Assembly: GCF_029433105.1 (NCBI RefSeq)
Contig: NZ_JARNTW010000003.1
Coordinates: 1-64,000, forward strand
Reading direction: 5' to 3'
DNA length: 64,000 nucleotides
DNA from: Runella sp. MFBS21
GTDB taxonomy: Bacteria > Bacteroidota > Bacteroidia > Cytophagales > Spirosomataceae
The notes under the pieces are model-generated. The model saw nothing but the letters and a program-made list of their open reading frames with translations, was not told the origin of the DNA and made no database searches. Shown piece by piece: positions 9,065 to 18,062 of the stretch. Every line of letters starts with the position of its first letter. Position 1 is the first letter of the stretch. Position numbers and translations under genes: made by a program.

Positions 9065-10777
9065 TCAATAGCCGTCGTTTTGCTTCATGTTGGAATTGAT
9101 TTGAATCTCAGCCGTAGGAATAGGCCATAAATACTGCCGGTCGTTCCAAGTAGTAGGTACTAGATTTTTGATAAGACCCGTTTTTTCCATTTCACTAAAG
9201 TCAGGAGTACCGTCTTCATCAATTCTAGGCGTACCCGGAAAAAACCAGAGATTTTTGTCCACCACTTTACTACGTAAATCTACGGGGTCGAGCATGCCAT
9301 AAATAGGGCGATTGAGGACTTTGCCCGCAATTCGCCAACGCACAATATCCATATAGCGAAGCCCTTCGAAGGCCAACTCCATACGGCGCTCCATGCGCAA
9401 TTCTCGCCGTAGTTCGGCTTGGTTGGTAGTGGTGATAGCAGGGTAAGATGTAGTAGCCGTAAGCGCCACTTTGTAGGCTCTCGCTCTTACTGAGTTGATA
9501 GCATCCAATACTGATTTATCTATTTGATTTTGTTCAATTTTGGCCTCTGCATACATCAACAATACATCGGCATAACGAACGATAATCTGCTCAGGTTCTA
9601 TCAAACGGCCATTGAGCAACCAAGAATCATCGACTCCTTTTTTCCAAATCAACCCATTGAAAGAAGCAAATTGAGCATTGGCGCGGTTGTCGTTGTTGGT
9701 GACTTTGGTATTGGTACTTAGGCGGGTAACTTGCAGTGCATTGGGATGTGGATCATATATAAATCCTAAGTGAGGCTGCCCAAACTCAACAATGGTAGCC
9801 GTGCAACGAGGGTCGCGGTTTTTGAAGGGGTTACGTGGTTCATAAAGCGGCGACTTATCAATGGTTTTACCATCGGTACATAGATACGAACAAAACAAAT
9901 CCCATGAAGGGTTGGCTGCGGCAAAGCCGCCCGAATTACGGCTAATGATATCGGACGTAACTCCTGTAGTTACTTTCAATTCGAGCGAACGAGGCAATGA
10001 AAAGATAACCTCTCTTGAATTTTTGGTGCTTTGCAAAAACAAATTGGCATAGTCAGAATGCAAAACGTATTGATTCAAGTCCATGCAAGCTTTGGCGGCG
10101 TCGCTAGCTATTGCGTAATCTTTTTCGTAGAGAGCAAAACGCGCTTTCAGAGCCATTGCGACACCTTTGGTAGCACGCTTTACAGCCGAAGCAGCATAAC
10201 TCGTCGGCAAATTGGCAATAGCATAATCAAAATCTTCGTAGATTTTGGCACTCACCGTTTTCTTATCGGTACGGCCTTTGGTATAGGCATCTTCGATACT
10301 GATAACCTCATCACTATACACTACATCGCCAAACTTATTAACCAATTTGGCATATTGACCTGCCCGATGCAGACGAGCTTCAGCTAAGTATACATCCAAC
10401 TTTGCTTGGTTTACTTTAGCCTTGGTTTCAGCGCTATTCAAAGCCGCAATCGCTCTGTTAGCACGAGCAATGGCCTTATAAGAGTTGCGCCAAAGTGTGG
10501 TCGAAAAAGCCCATTGGCTCGTCACTGTGCCAGATTTGATAGGCGTTAGCGTTTGACGATAAAAACCATCATCCGAAAGATAATTGACACCTGTACCGTC
10601 TTCGTCCCATTGCCAAAAATCAATGCGATAGAGGTCATTGAGAGCTAGTTGTATTTCGGTTTCGTTGGAATACCACTTTTCAGCCGACGGCTCCGCAAGT
10701 GGATAAAGGTCAAGGGAATTTTGGCAGGAAGCTAGCAATAGTAAGCTAAGGGCTGCGATATATATATATTTTTTCAT
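9065..10777 (-). CDS. SusD/RagB family surface lipoprotein
   Basis: 570 residues with lipoprotein signal and lipobox L-A-S-C (Cys about 18). The N-terminal SusD helical region is recognisable (ALNDLYRIDFW, YKAIARANRAI) and so is the C-terminal part (RYADVLLMYAEA, INSVRARAY, RRMELAFEGLRYMDIVRW, LWPIPTAEI), the typical ending of PF07980/PF14322 proteins. SusD proteins form the lid that binds ligand over the SusC barrel at the outer membrane. It follows susC by 19 bases in the same operon. The ligand is not identifiable; no dedicated glycosidase lies inside the operon. Confidence 0.92.
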   Translation of the reverse strand: MKKYIYIAALSLLLLASCQNSLDLYPLAEPSAEKWYSNETEIQLALNDLYRIDFWQWDEDGTGVNYLSDDGFYRQTLTPIKSGTVTSQWAFSTTLWRNSYKAIARANRAIAALNSAETKAKVNQAKLDVYLAEARLHRAGQYAKLVNKFGDVVYSDEVISIEDAYTKGRTDKKTVSAKIYEDFDYAIANLPTSYAASAVKRATKGVAMALKARFALYEKDYAIASDAAKACMDLNQYVLHSDYANLFLQSTKNSREVIFSLPRSLELKVTTGVTSDIISRNSGGFAAANPSWDLFCSYLCTDGKTIDKSPLYEPRNPFKNRDPRCTATIVEFGQPHLGFIYDPHPNALQVTRLSTNTKVTNNDNRANAQFASFNGLIWKKGVDDSWLLNGRLIEPEQIIVRYADVLLMYAEAKIEQNQIDKSVLDAINSVRARAYKVALTATTSYPAITTTNQAELRRELRMERRMELAFEGLRYMDIVRWRIAGKVLNRPIYGMLDPVDLRSKVVDKNLWFFPGTPRIDEDGTPDFSEMEKTGLIKNLVPTTWNDRQYLWPIPTAEIQINSNMKQNDGY

Positions 10778-10796
10778 TGCAAATCAAAGGGTTACA

Positions 10797-13700
10797 TTAA
10801 AAACCAATCGTAAATCCACCCAATACGGTTGTCACTATCCCAAAACCTTCGGGGTCCCAACCTTTAGGGTATTTGTTGAGGGTAAACACGTCGGTAGCAT
10901 TGAGATATACCCGAATGTTGTTTGAGAGAATCTTACGCGAAATTCGCTGCGGAATGGTATAGCCTAAGGTGATGTTTTTCAAACGGAAATAACCTCCATT
11001 AAACAACCAAAAATCAGACATGGCACGGTTTAGTCCCTTGTTGGTCTCTGTAAATCTTGGGTATTTGGCAGCTAAATTTTGTTCAGTTGTATTGTTAGCA
11101 CTCCAAGTATTTCCGTCTAAATATACAGGGAATACGCCCCAGTTTTCGGCATTATAATCAGTATAAGGCAATAGCGAGGTGTTTTGGTAACCTATGCCTT
11201 GGAAAGTTACTCCCAAATCAAACCCACTATAATCTAGCTTAATATTGCCGCCATACATCCATTGTGGTTGGGAATTACCTAACAATACACGGTCATACTC
11301 TGGCGAAATTTTGCCATCAGGTACACCGTTAGGGCCGCTGATGTCGGTGTATTTCATATCACCTACTTTTACGTTGGTGTTGATTTTGGGAGAATTATTG
11401 ACATCTTCTTGGGTTTGGTAAATTCCTTCTGAACGATAACCGTACCACTCGTCAAATTGACTTCCCAACTTTTTGATACGGTCGCCTAAAAATTCAGTTC
11501 CACCCAAATCTCCCATGATAGATTTAAACTGAGACAAGTTGAAAGAAGCCGAGTAACGTAGCTTGCCGATGTTATCGGTCCAACCCAAATCCAAATCAAT
11601 GCCTTTGGTAGTCATGATTCCCGTATTTTGGTTAGGATTTTCGAATCCTACGAAAATCGGAATCTGTAATGCCAACAACATATCTTTGGTTTGTTTGTAA
11701 TACACATCGGTGGTGAAGCGCAAACGATTTTTCAAGAAATAAGCATCCAACCCCAAATCGGTAGAGGTGGTTTTTTCCCATGAAATATCCTGAATAGCAT
11801 ACTGCACTTGCGCAGCTGTTTGTTGAGCTACGGCTACGTTGTTTTGGTAAAACAGTGCATTGCTAAAGTTCATGATACCTACCGACGGGTAGTTTCCGAT
11901 ACGTTCGTTGCCAAGATTCCCCCAAGATGCCCGCAGCTTCATAAACGACACCACGTTTTGTCTTTTGAAGAAATCTTCTTCGCTCACTACCCAGCCTGCC
12001 GATATCGACGGGAAAGTACCCCAACGGTAGTTGGCATTGAAGCGCGACGAACCGTCGCGGCGTACATTGGCCTGAATCAAGTATTTATCTTTGAAACTAT
12101 ACGTCAAACGTCCAAAATAAGAGCGATAAGCCGTTTCGAAGGCCGACCCAAAGTTGTCTCTAAAAGCAGCGGGGCCTTGGTTGAGATAAGGATAAGTATC
12201 AAACAAATATTGGTCGCGCGAAGCCCCCATCGACTCCCCTTTGAAGTAATAGTTTTCGTAACCAAGCAAAGCTGTAAAATCATGATTACCAATGGTTTTT
12301 AGGTAATTACCCAAAAACTGCGTGGTAATGCTGTAGTTAGTTGTGCGGTTTTCGTCCAAACGAGTAGTGATACCACCTCCAATCAGCGATACGATGTATT
12401 GATTAGGGTCGTTGGCGGCATATACATCTACTTGACGATTGAAGCGTTTTTGAACGTTAAAATCAAAAATAGGTGCAATGATTCCTGAGAACTTCAATCC
12501 TTCAATTGGCTTTAAATCAAGGGCTAAACGACCCCCAATTTGATTATAATTGAGGCGATCAGTTCCTCCATATTTAATTTTAGCATACACATTTTCACCC
12601 GCTTTGCCGTCGGCAATCCGCCCATCGGCCCAGATAGCAGGATAAATAGGTGATGAAATCAGTATACGTTGTAACGGAGTAGTTGAAGGAGGGTTGTTTC
12701 TAGAATCACCACCAATCAGACTCATATCTGTCTGACTATTACTTGCTGTGGGAGACAGTGAGTTGGTTCTCTTAAAGTTAAAATCGACGGTTCCGCCGAT
12801 GAATTTATTAATAGTAAAATCGTTGTTTGAGCGAACAAAAATCCGATTGTAGTTTTTATTGTCATAGAAGCCACCCACTTTCTCAAAACGAACTGAGGCA
12901 TTTGATTTTACAAATTTTGAGCCACCCACCACGCTAATACTGTGAGCTTCTCTAGGCGCTATTTTATTGAGGGTCAACGCCATCCAGTCAGTATCGGGAT
13001 ATTTATCAGGGTCTGACAGGTGTTTTTGATTATAGTCTGTCAACAAATCTTGGCTGAAGGTGGGAAAGCGATTGGCACCGTTTCCGGCATCATTCCAACG
13101 AAGTTCGTTGACAAGCTCCATATAGCGTTGCGACCGCATATAGTCGGGAAGCTGCGTAGGTGTATCAAAGCCGTTTTCGTAACTATATTGAATAGAAGCT
13201 TGGTCGGTTTTGGCGCGCTTGGTCGTAATCAAAATTACCCCTGCTGCTGCTCGCGATCCGTAAATAGAGGCCGAGGCTGCATCTTTCAATACGGTAAGGT
13301 TTTCAATATCATTGGGGTTTACTTGGTTAACATCACTCACAGGTACACCATCTACAATCACCAGCGGGTCAGAGCTACCAATCGTCGTAATCCCCCGAAT
13401 CCGAATCGTGGCGCCGCCCATCGCACCATTGGCACCACTTCGTGACACCATTACGCCCGACATTGCCCCTTGCAGTGCTTGTGCTACCTGCGTTTCTTTG
13501 CGCTCCTTAAACATCTCCGCGTTGATGGTGGACACGGCACCCGTGAGGTCTTTTTTTCTTTGAACGCCATAACCTACCACCACCACTTCTTCGAGTGATT
13601 TGGTATCGGGCTTGAGCGAAATATTCAGGGAAGTTTGATTGGCGATACTTACTTCTTGACTTAAATATCCCACAAAAGAAAAAACAAGGATGATATTGTC

Positions 13701-14252
13701 GTCAGGAATCGAAAGGCGGAAGTTTCCATTTCCGTCGGTGTTAGCGCCTCTCTGCGTACCTTTTACCAAAATACTCACTCCAGGCAATCCTACGCCTTTT
13801 TCGTCCACAACTGTGCCCGTAATATTTCTATCAACATTTCGGAACAATTCAAGACTTGACGCTTCGCCGTTTGGGAGTACTTCTTTTTCATTTTTTACTT
13901 TTTTGAGGAGTATCCGATTTTCTATTACTTCATAAGTGACCTCAATCGGCTTGAGGATTTGGTCCAACACCGTCGAAAGACGGCGATTGTTGAGGCTGAC
14001 ATTGAGGCGTTGGTTAGATTTGATTTTGGTGCTATACACAAACTTAACGTGGGCCTGTTTTTCAATTTCATTGAGAATTTTTGTTAGCTCCATCCCCTCT
14101 CCCGATACCGAAATAGGGCGATTAAGTACTTCTTGAGCTTGACTATCGTAAGCCCAAGCAATACTGCTGCACAACACAAACAGGAGCAGTTGTGAAAAAG
14201 TAATTTTCATGAGCTTCCACCAGATTTTGGGAATTGGTAACGGTTTTTGCAT
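10797..14252 (-). CDS. SusC/RagA TonB-dependent receptor with N-terminal STN signalling domain
   Basis: 1151 residues from the ATG at 14252; an upstream GTG at 14291 is less likely because MQKPLPIPKIWWK is a typical start of this subfamily. Order: signal region ending SSIAWA, STN domain (about 50-125, with ILNEIEKQ and KPIEVTYEV), carboxypeptidase-regulatory-like beta domain (TGTVVDEKGVGLPGV), TonB box/plug (EEVVVVGYG, then IRIRGITTIG), and the outer-membrane barrel ending in the aromatic residue of GGFTIGF. The STN domain normally touches a FecR anti-sigma factor, matching the fecR/ECF genes directly upstream. The pair with SusD imports oligomers, usually glycans, using TonB energy. Confidence 0.93.
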   Translation of the reverse strand: MQKPLPIPKIWWKLMKITFSQLLLFVLCSSIAWAYDSQAQEVLNRPISVSGEGMELTKILNEIEKQAHVKFVYSTKIKSNQRLNVSLNNRRLSTVLDQILKPIEVTYEVIENRILLKKVKNEKEVLPNGEASSLELFRNVDRNITGTVVDEKGVGLPGVSILVKGTQRGANTDGNGNFRLSIPDDNIILVFSFVGYLSQEVSIANQTSLNISLKPDTKSLEEVVVVGYGVQRKKDLTGAVSTINAEMFKERKETQVAQALQGAMSGVMVSRSGANGAMGGATIRIRGITTIGSSDPLVIVDGVPVSDVNQVNPNDIENLTVLKDAASASIYGSRAAAGVILITTKRAKTDQASIQYSYENGFDTPTQLPDYMRSQRYMELVNELRWNDAGNGANRFPTFSQDLLTDYNQKHLSDPDKYPDTDWMALTLNKIAPREAHSISVVGGSKFVKSNASVRFEKVGGFYDNKNYNRIFVRSNNDFTINKFIGGTVDFNFKRTNSLSPTASNSQTDMSLIGGDSRNNPPSTTPLQRILISSPIYPAIWADGRIADGKAGENVYAKIKYGGTDRLNYNQIGGRLALDLKPIEGLKFSGIIAPIFDFNVQKRFNRQVDVYAANDPNQYIVSLIGGGITTRLDENRTTNYSITTQFLGNYLKTIGNHDFTALLGYENYYFKGESMGASRDQYLFDTYPYLNQGPAAFRDNFGSAFETAYRSYFGRLTYSFKDKYLIQANVRRDGSSRFNANYRWGTFPSISAGWVVSEEDFFKRQNVVSFMKLRASWGNLGNERIGNYPSVGIMNFSNALFYQNNVAVAQQTAAQVQYAIQDISWEKTTSTDLGLDAYFLKNRLRFTTDVYYKQTKDMLLALQIPIFVGFENPNQNTGIMTTKGIDLDLGWTDNIGKLRYSASFNLSQFKSIMGDLGGTEFLGDRIKKLGSQFDEWYGYRSEGIYQTQEDVNNSPKINTNVKVGDMKYTDISGPNGVPDGKISPEYDRVLLGNSQPQWMYGGNIKLDYSGFDLGVTFQGIGYQNTSLLPYTDYNAENWGVFPVYLDGNTWSANNTTEQNLAAKYPRFTETNKGLNRAMSDFWLFNGGYFRLKNITLGYTIPQRISRKILSNNIRVYLNATDVFTLNKYPKGWDPEGFGIVTTVLGGFTIGF

Positions 14253-14292
14253 ACATTTACTTGTTTTTTGATTGGACAAATTAGAAAACACT

Positions 14293-14360
14293 CCCCTCCC
14301 ACAGATTGGCGTTTGTAGAGGGGTTACTCAATGGCCGAAAATGTTCGCAGCATTTTCGGC
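14293..14360 (-). promoter_or_regulatory. tandem hairpins in the fecR-susC gap
   Basis: Two hairpins lie before susC: a perfect 10-base stem (14334-14343 with 14351-14360, 7-base loop) starting just after the fecR stop, and a weaker 6-base stem (14293-14298 with 14318-14323). On the leftward strand neither is followed by a U-tract. The first has T8 only in the rightward direction. Possible attenuator or processing site that sets the ratio of regulator to transporter. Confidence 0.45.
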
Positions 14361-14366
14361 TTTTTT

Positions 14367-15377
14367 TTAGCATCCGTCTCCATTAATGAAGACTACGGTA
14401 CCGCGTTTTTCGTAGGTAGCATCGATTGACTTACAGATAAGTTCGAGCTGCGTAAACATAGATAACCCGTTGAGGTCGGCCGTGATTTTACAATCCTTGG
14501 CGCTAGGATTGGCAATCACAAACTCTACCCCGTACCGTAATGAAAGCGCATCTAGCACCTCTTGCAAACAGGTTTCTTTAAAAACAAAAGGAAGGTTTAC
14601 TACCTCAGGCGCTACAATAGGAACTGGATTTTCGACAATGCCAGGTACGATATTTTTGGAAACTACATCGTACAAAACTTTTTGATTGGGAGTCAGAATC
14701 ACCCCATTTTTCTCCGCTTTTTGGTTTGGTTTTTCGGTATAAACTGACACTTTTCCGGTAGTAACGGACACCTCTATGGTATTGGATTTTTCGTGGTGGC
14801 TTATCCAAAAGCTAGTCCCTAGCACTTCGGTTGTCAAGTCCCCCGAGTGAACTATAAAGGGCTTCTTTACATCTCGTTTTACTTTGAAGAAGGCCTGTCC
14901 TTTGAGATAAACAGTCCGCTTGGTGCGGTTGAAAGTTTTGTCATAAACAATACTGCTATTTTGTTTGAGCAGCACCACCGTGCCATCTTCAAGGCGTACT
15001 TCTTGTTCTAGTTCTGTCGTATTTTTTACTTCAATACCTGTGTTTTCTACCTTAACTGGTAGAGAGGGCTCTACTGTGCTTGCCACTTGAGGCGGTGGCT
15101 CCAACGAATGCCACCATAGCACTCCTGCTAGTAAACAAGCCGCCGCTCCCGAAACCCACGTCAGAGGCATTTGAATGATATGACCCAAGGGGCGAATTTG
15201 GGCATGAATTTGTCGCCATATCCGCTTTTCAAGGTTTTTACGCTGATTTTCGGGTACATTCACAGGATATTGAATGGGTTGGCTTTGAAACCATTCTTCC
15301 AAAAAACGCTCTTCTTCCTCGGTCGTTTTTCCTTCCAAGTACCGCTTAGATATATCGTTAAATTCTTGCTGAGTCAT
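14367..15377 (-). CDS. FecR family anti-sigma factor
   Basis: 336 residues. The cytoplasmic N-terminal part (about 1-70) holds a short helical sigma-binding region with EEERFLEEWF. One transmembrane helix follows (about 72-90), then the periplasmic FecR domain (about 120-230: LEDGTVVLLKQNSSI, YLKGQAFFKV, TEVLGTSFW) and a C-terminal DUF4974-like region near LQEVLDALSLRYGVEF. FecR proteins hold an ECF sigma factor inactive until the cognate TonB receptor with its STN domain reports ligand. It starts 23 bases after the sigma gene, and the STN-type SusC follows, so the three form one signalling chain. Confidence 0.92.
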   Translation of the reverse strand: MTQQEFNDISKRYLEGKTTEEEERFLEEWFQSQPIQYPVNVPENQRKNLEKRIWRQIHAQIRPLGHIIQMPLTWVSGAAACLLAGVLWWHSLEPPPQVASTVEPSLPVKVENTGIEVKNTTELEQEVRLEDGTVVLLKQNSSIVYDKTFNRTKRTVYLKGQAFFKVKRDVKKPFIVHSGDLTTEVLGTSFWISHHEKSNTIEVSVTTGKVSVYTEKPNQKAEKNGVILTPNQKVLYDVVSKNIVPGIVENPVPIVAPEVVNLPFVFKETCLQEVLDALSLRYGVEFVIANPSAKDCKITADLNGLSMFTQLELICKSIDATYEKRGTVVFINGDGC

Positions 15378-15400
15378 TTCTGTATGGGTGTGTTTATAGT

Positions 15401-15958
15401 CTAGTTGTAAGATTGATAAGACTTCAAGTTTTCTTTTAAAAACTTCAGGGATTTTGTAATATGGTACTCCACGGCTTTTTCGCTAAGATTAAGGCTAGTG
15501 GCGATTTCCCTGACCGATTGGTTTTCGAAACGGCTCCGTTTGAAAACCTCCGCGCTTTTTTCGGGCAAAAGATTAAGAATCTTATCTACAGCTTCGGCTA
15601 GTTCTACAAAATTGACAATCTCATCGGTCGCATAGTTTTGGTGGATTTCTTGAAATATGAGGTATTCTTGGTACTTACGATAGCTCACTTGCGACTTGAT
15701 ATAATCATACACTTGGTTTTTGATAGCAATGGTAAGATACAAATCCAAATGCCGAATCACGACTTCCGCACGCCGATTCCAGACGTTTAAAAACACCTCC
15801 TGCACTAGTTCTTCGGCTTCTTCACGCACGCCTGTTTGATGGTACGCAATACCAAAAAGCTTATACCAATACCTACGGTATATCTCCTCAAAGGCAGAAA
15901 TTTTCCCTTCTCTCAAAAACTCCACCAAGCGTGCATCATCCCATTGCTTAATACCCAT
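15401..15958 (-). CDS. ECF-type RNA polymerase sigma factor
   Basis: 185 residues. Region 2 is visible at about 20-90 (FEEIYRRYWYKLF, EELVQEVFLNVWNRR, LYLTIAIKNQVYDYIK). Region 4 at about 120-175 shows LLPEKSAEVFKRSRFE, an HTH around VREIATSLNLSEKAVE, and YHITKSLKFLKENL. This is the sigma-70 family subgroup that pairs with FecR in Bacteroidota. It is first in the operon and probably drives the SusCD genes downstream, perhaps its own promoter too. The upstream ~180 bases contain no exact TAnnTTTG element that I could place with confidence. Confidence 0.92.
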   Translation of the reverse strand: MGIKQWDDARLVEFLREGKISAFEEIYRRYWYKLFGIAYHQTGVREEAEELVQEVFLNVWNRRAEVVIRHLDLYLTIAIKNQVYDYIKSQVSYRKYQEYLIFQEIHQNYATDEIVNFVELAEAVDKILNLLPEKSAEVFKRSRFENQSVREIATSLNLSEKAVEYHITKSLKFLKENLKSYQSYN

Positions 15959-16091
15959 GCGTTTTCGCTATTTACATGTACAGTAGAACAACTACCTCAA
16001 ATCCCTAAATAATTTTGAAAAATATTTGAATAATATTGTTTTAGAAGAAACAAAACTCATTTGTATAGTATTAGTAAACACAAATAAACAA

Positions 16092-16136
16092 CTAATTTCT
16101 AGGAGAATTAGCTAGACAACCTCTTATAAAGAGGTT
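16092..16136. other. two extra hairpins beside a terminator
   Basis: A 6-base stem (16092-16097 with 16106-16111) and a perfect 8-base stem (16118-16125 with 16129-16136, loop ATA) lie between the sigma-factor start and the terminator at 16139-16176. Read rightward, the three structures end in T7, like the 3' half of a small RNA. Read leftward, they follow the GH16 gene terminator. Confidence 0.35.
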
Positions 16137-16138
16137 AT

Positions 16139-16176
16139 AAAAAAGCCACCGGCCGCAAAACCGATGGCTTTTTTTA
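16139..16176 (-). terminator. rho-independent terminator after the GDPD-GH16 gene
   Basis: Arms around 16139-16152 and 16163-16176 pair A6-GCCA-C/T-CGG with a central CGCAAAA-type loop and carry A/T tracts on both sides, so it can work in both directions. It lies ~20 bases past the leftward stop at 16197 and separates that gene from the sigma-FecR-SusCD operon. Confidence 0.75.
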
Positions 16177-16196
16177 TACCAAAAAGCTACATCATT

Positions 16197-17705
16197 TTAC
16201 TGATAAACCCTTACATAATCCACTTCCATTTTGGCAGGAAATACAGTCTCATCAATGCCTTTTGCGCCACCCCAATTGCCCCCTACGGCAATATTGAGCA
16301 ACAAATAATGCGGCTTATCAAAAGGCCATTCATTCGTTGTTTTATGTTCGTTTGGAATACTTAAATACACCTTACCGTCGAGCAAGAAATCCATTTTTTC
16401 GGGAGTCCAGTCGATGGCATAAATGTGAAACTCAGTGTATGGGTTTTTGATAAAAATCTTTTTTGACTTTTGGGTACCCTTCACGTGGTTGTAGGCTTGG
16501 GTATGAATCGTCCCCACCAAAGTATCAGGGTCATAGCCTACGTGCTCCATGATGTCGATTTCACCACACTTAGGCCAACCTACCTGCTTGATATCATTGC
16601 CAAGCATCCAAATAGCCGGCCAAGTTCCCCGCCCTTTGGGAAGTTTGGCTTTTATCTCAATGCGCCCGTATTTCCATTCGCCTTTGTCGCGCGTGACCAA
16701 ACGAGCAGAAGTATAGTCTCGATTTTCGTGTTTTTGTTTACGAGCTGTAATAGTCAATATCCCATTTTTCACGACAGCATTGCTCGTATCGGCTTCGGTA
16801 TAAAACTGTAGTTCATTATTCCCCCAGCCATTACCGCCTACATCATAGCCCCACTTGGCGGCATTGGGCAATCCTGCATAATTAAACTCATCCCCTCCTA
16901 CCAATTTCCACTTTGTTTTGGCAAAAAGTGCATCATGTTTGAGGGCTTTTTCGGGTTCGTCGGTAGTGATATAGTCTATCCCTCTTGCCAAGAAGTAATC
17001 AATAAGCGTAGTATCATTGACCGTCCAAGCATTGGTCGTAATCCCTTCTTGTTGGGCTTTGGTAAGCCATTCTTCATCTTTCTGAAATACACTAAAATGA
17101 TAATCAGCACCGCCGATATTATCAGCTTTGAGCTGCGCTGCCGAAATATTTCCATTCAAATACTGAAGCTTAGCCTTGGCATCTAGCTCTCTTACTTTTT
17201 TCAGAATATCATAATCAAAACTGATATAGACTACCCATTTTTGGACTTTGAGCTTGTGGATGGTTTTTACCACTTTTTCGGCCAAAAGCGCGGCTCGTTC
17301 TTTCCCAGCCGGCGAAGGTTTGATTTCGGCCACAAGCATGGTTTTTTTTTGCTTTTTACCTTCTTTCAAATATTCGTCCAAAGTAGGTAGCAATTCGCCA
17401 TTTTTGAGTGGCTTTTTGCGCAATTCCGCAAAATCGGTCTGCTCAATGTCCATGCCTTCATAATGAGCGTCATGGTTGATGACAAGTACTTCGTCTTTGG
17501 TCATTCGGATATCAAACTCCGAGCCTACACAACCAAGCTTAATAGCCTCTCGAAGTGAGGCGAGGGAGTTTTGAGGGGCACCAGTGTGTTTCCATGCTCC
17601 TCGATGCGCCACAATTTTGTTGGAATGAAAGGATTGGGTCCAAGCGGTATTGAGGCCCAGCATGCTCCACAAAAGGAAAAGAAAAGAAGTTGTTTGTTTA
17701 TTCAT
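16197..17705 (-). CDS. secreted fusion: glycerophosphodiester phosphodiesterase + GH16 glycoside hydrolase
   Basis: 502 residues from the ATG at 17705; an in-frame extension to 17774 lacks signal-like sequence before a clear signal peptide (about 1-23, ends AWTQ). Residues ~30-255 are a GDPD TIM barrel: HRG (34-36), E63-x-D65, NHD with H78, VAEIKP, and ITTDEP at the end. Residues ~265-502 are a GH16 domain: WKLVGGDEFN at its start, catalytic block G-E-I-D-I-M-E (381-387, Glu382 nucleophile and Glu387 acid/base by family rule), and C-terminal MEVDYVRVYQ. GH16 enzymes cut beta-1,3/1,4-glucans or galactans; GDPDs release alcohols from glycerophosphodiesters. Both active sites look intact. It sits next to the sigma-FecR SusCD operon but behind its own terminator, so joint function is inference. 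Confidence 0.88.
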   Translation of the reverse strand: MNKQTTSFLFLLWSMLGLNTAWTQSFHSNKIVAHRGAWKHTGAPQNSLASLREAIKLGCVGSEFDIRMTKDEVLVINHDAHYEGMDIEQTDFAELRKKPLKNGELLPTLDEYLKEGKKQKKTMLVAEIKPSPAGKERAALLAEKVVKTIHKLKVQKWVVYISFDYDILKKVRELDAKAKLQYLNGNISAAQLKADNIGGADYHFSVFQKDEEWLTKAQQEGITTNAWTVNDTTLIDYFLARGIDYITTDEPEKALKHDALFAKTKWKLVGGDEFNYAGLPNAAKWGYDVGGNGWGNNELQFYTEADTSNAVVKNGILTITARKQKHENRDYTSARLVTRDKGEWKYGRIEIKAKLPKGRGTWPAIWMLGNDIKQVGWPKCGEIDIMEHVGYDPDTLVGTIHTQAYNHVKGTQKSKKIFIKNPYTEFHIYAIDWTPEKMDFLLDGKVYLSIPNEHKTTNEWPFDKPHYLLLNIAVGGNWGGAKGIDETVFPAKMEVDYVRVYQ

Positions 17706-18062
17706 TGACAAGTATTGTTTTTCAAAAATTAGCTTCGTTACGCAATTGACGTTGTATTGCTTTAAAAGGCACATAGCGGCACTTTTTCCCCCTACAAACT
17801 TTCACAAAAGTAATATTCAATTATGTTTATAGTTTTTCCCAAATATTTTCTATCCAAACTATAAAGTAACTTTTAAATAATATCATCTTTGTAATTACAA
17901 ACAAAATACCTTAATTGCTAGCGAAAGCCACGTGAGTACAATTTACTAATGAATATACCCACAAAATATCTTCTTCTTTGCCAGAGAAATTCTGCCTATC
18001 TCTCCCTCAGATGGTAAATGCTCTGACTTATTTGCATTACTAGCTATTCAAATTTTACCTCC
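17706..18062. promoter_or_regulatory. divergent intergenic region
   Basis: 357 bases between the leftward GDPD-GH16 gene and the rightward FAD/Fe-S gene. It must hold both promoters. A near match to TAnnTTTG (CATCTTTG, about 17885-17892) lies on the rightward strand. No ORF, hairpin or repeat stands out. Confidence 0.3.
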
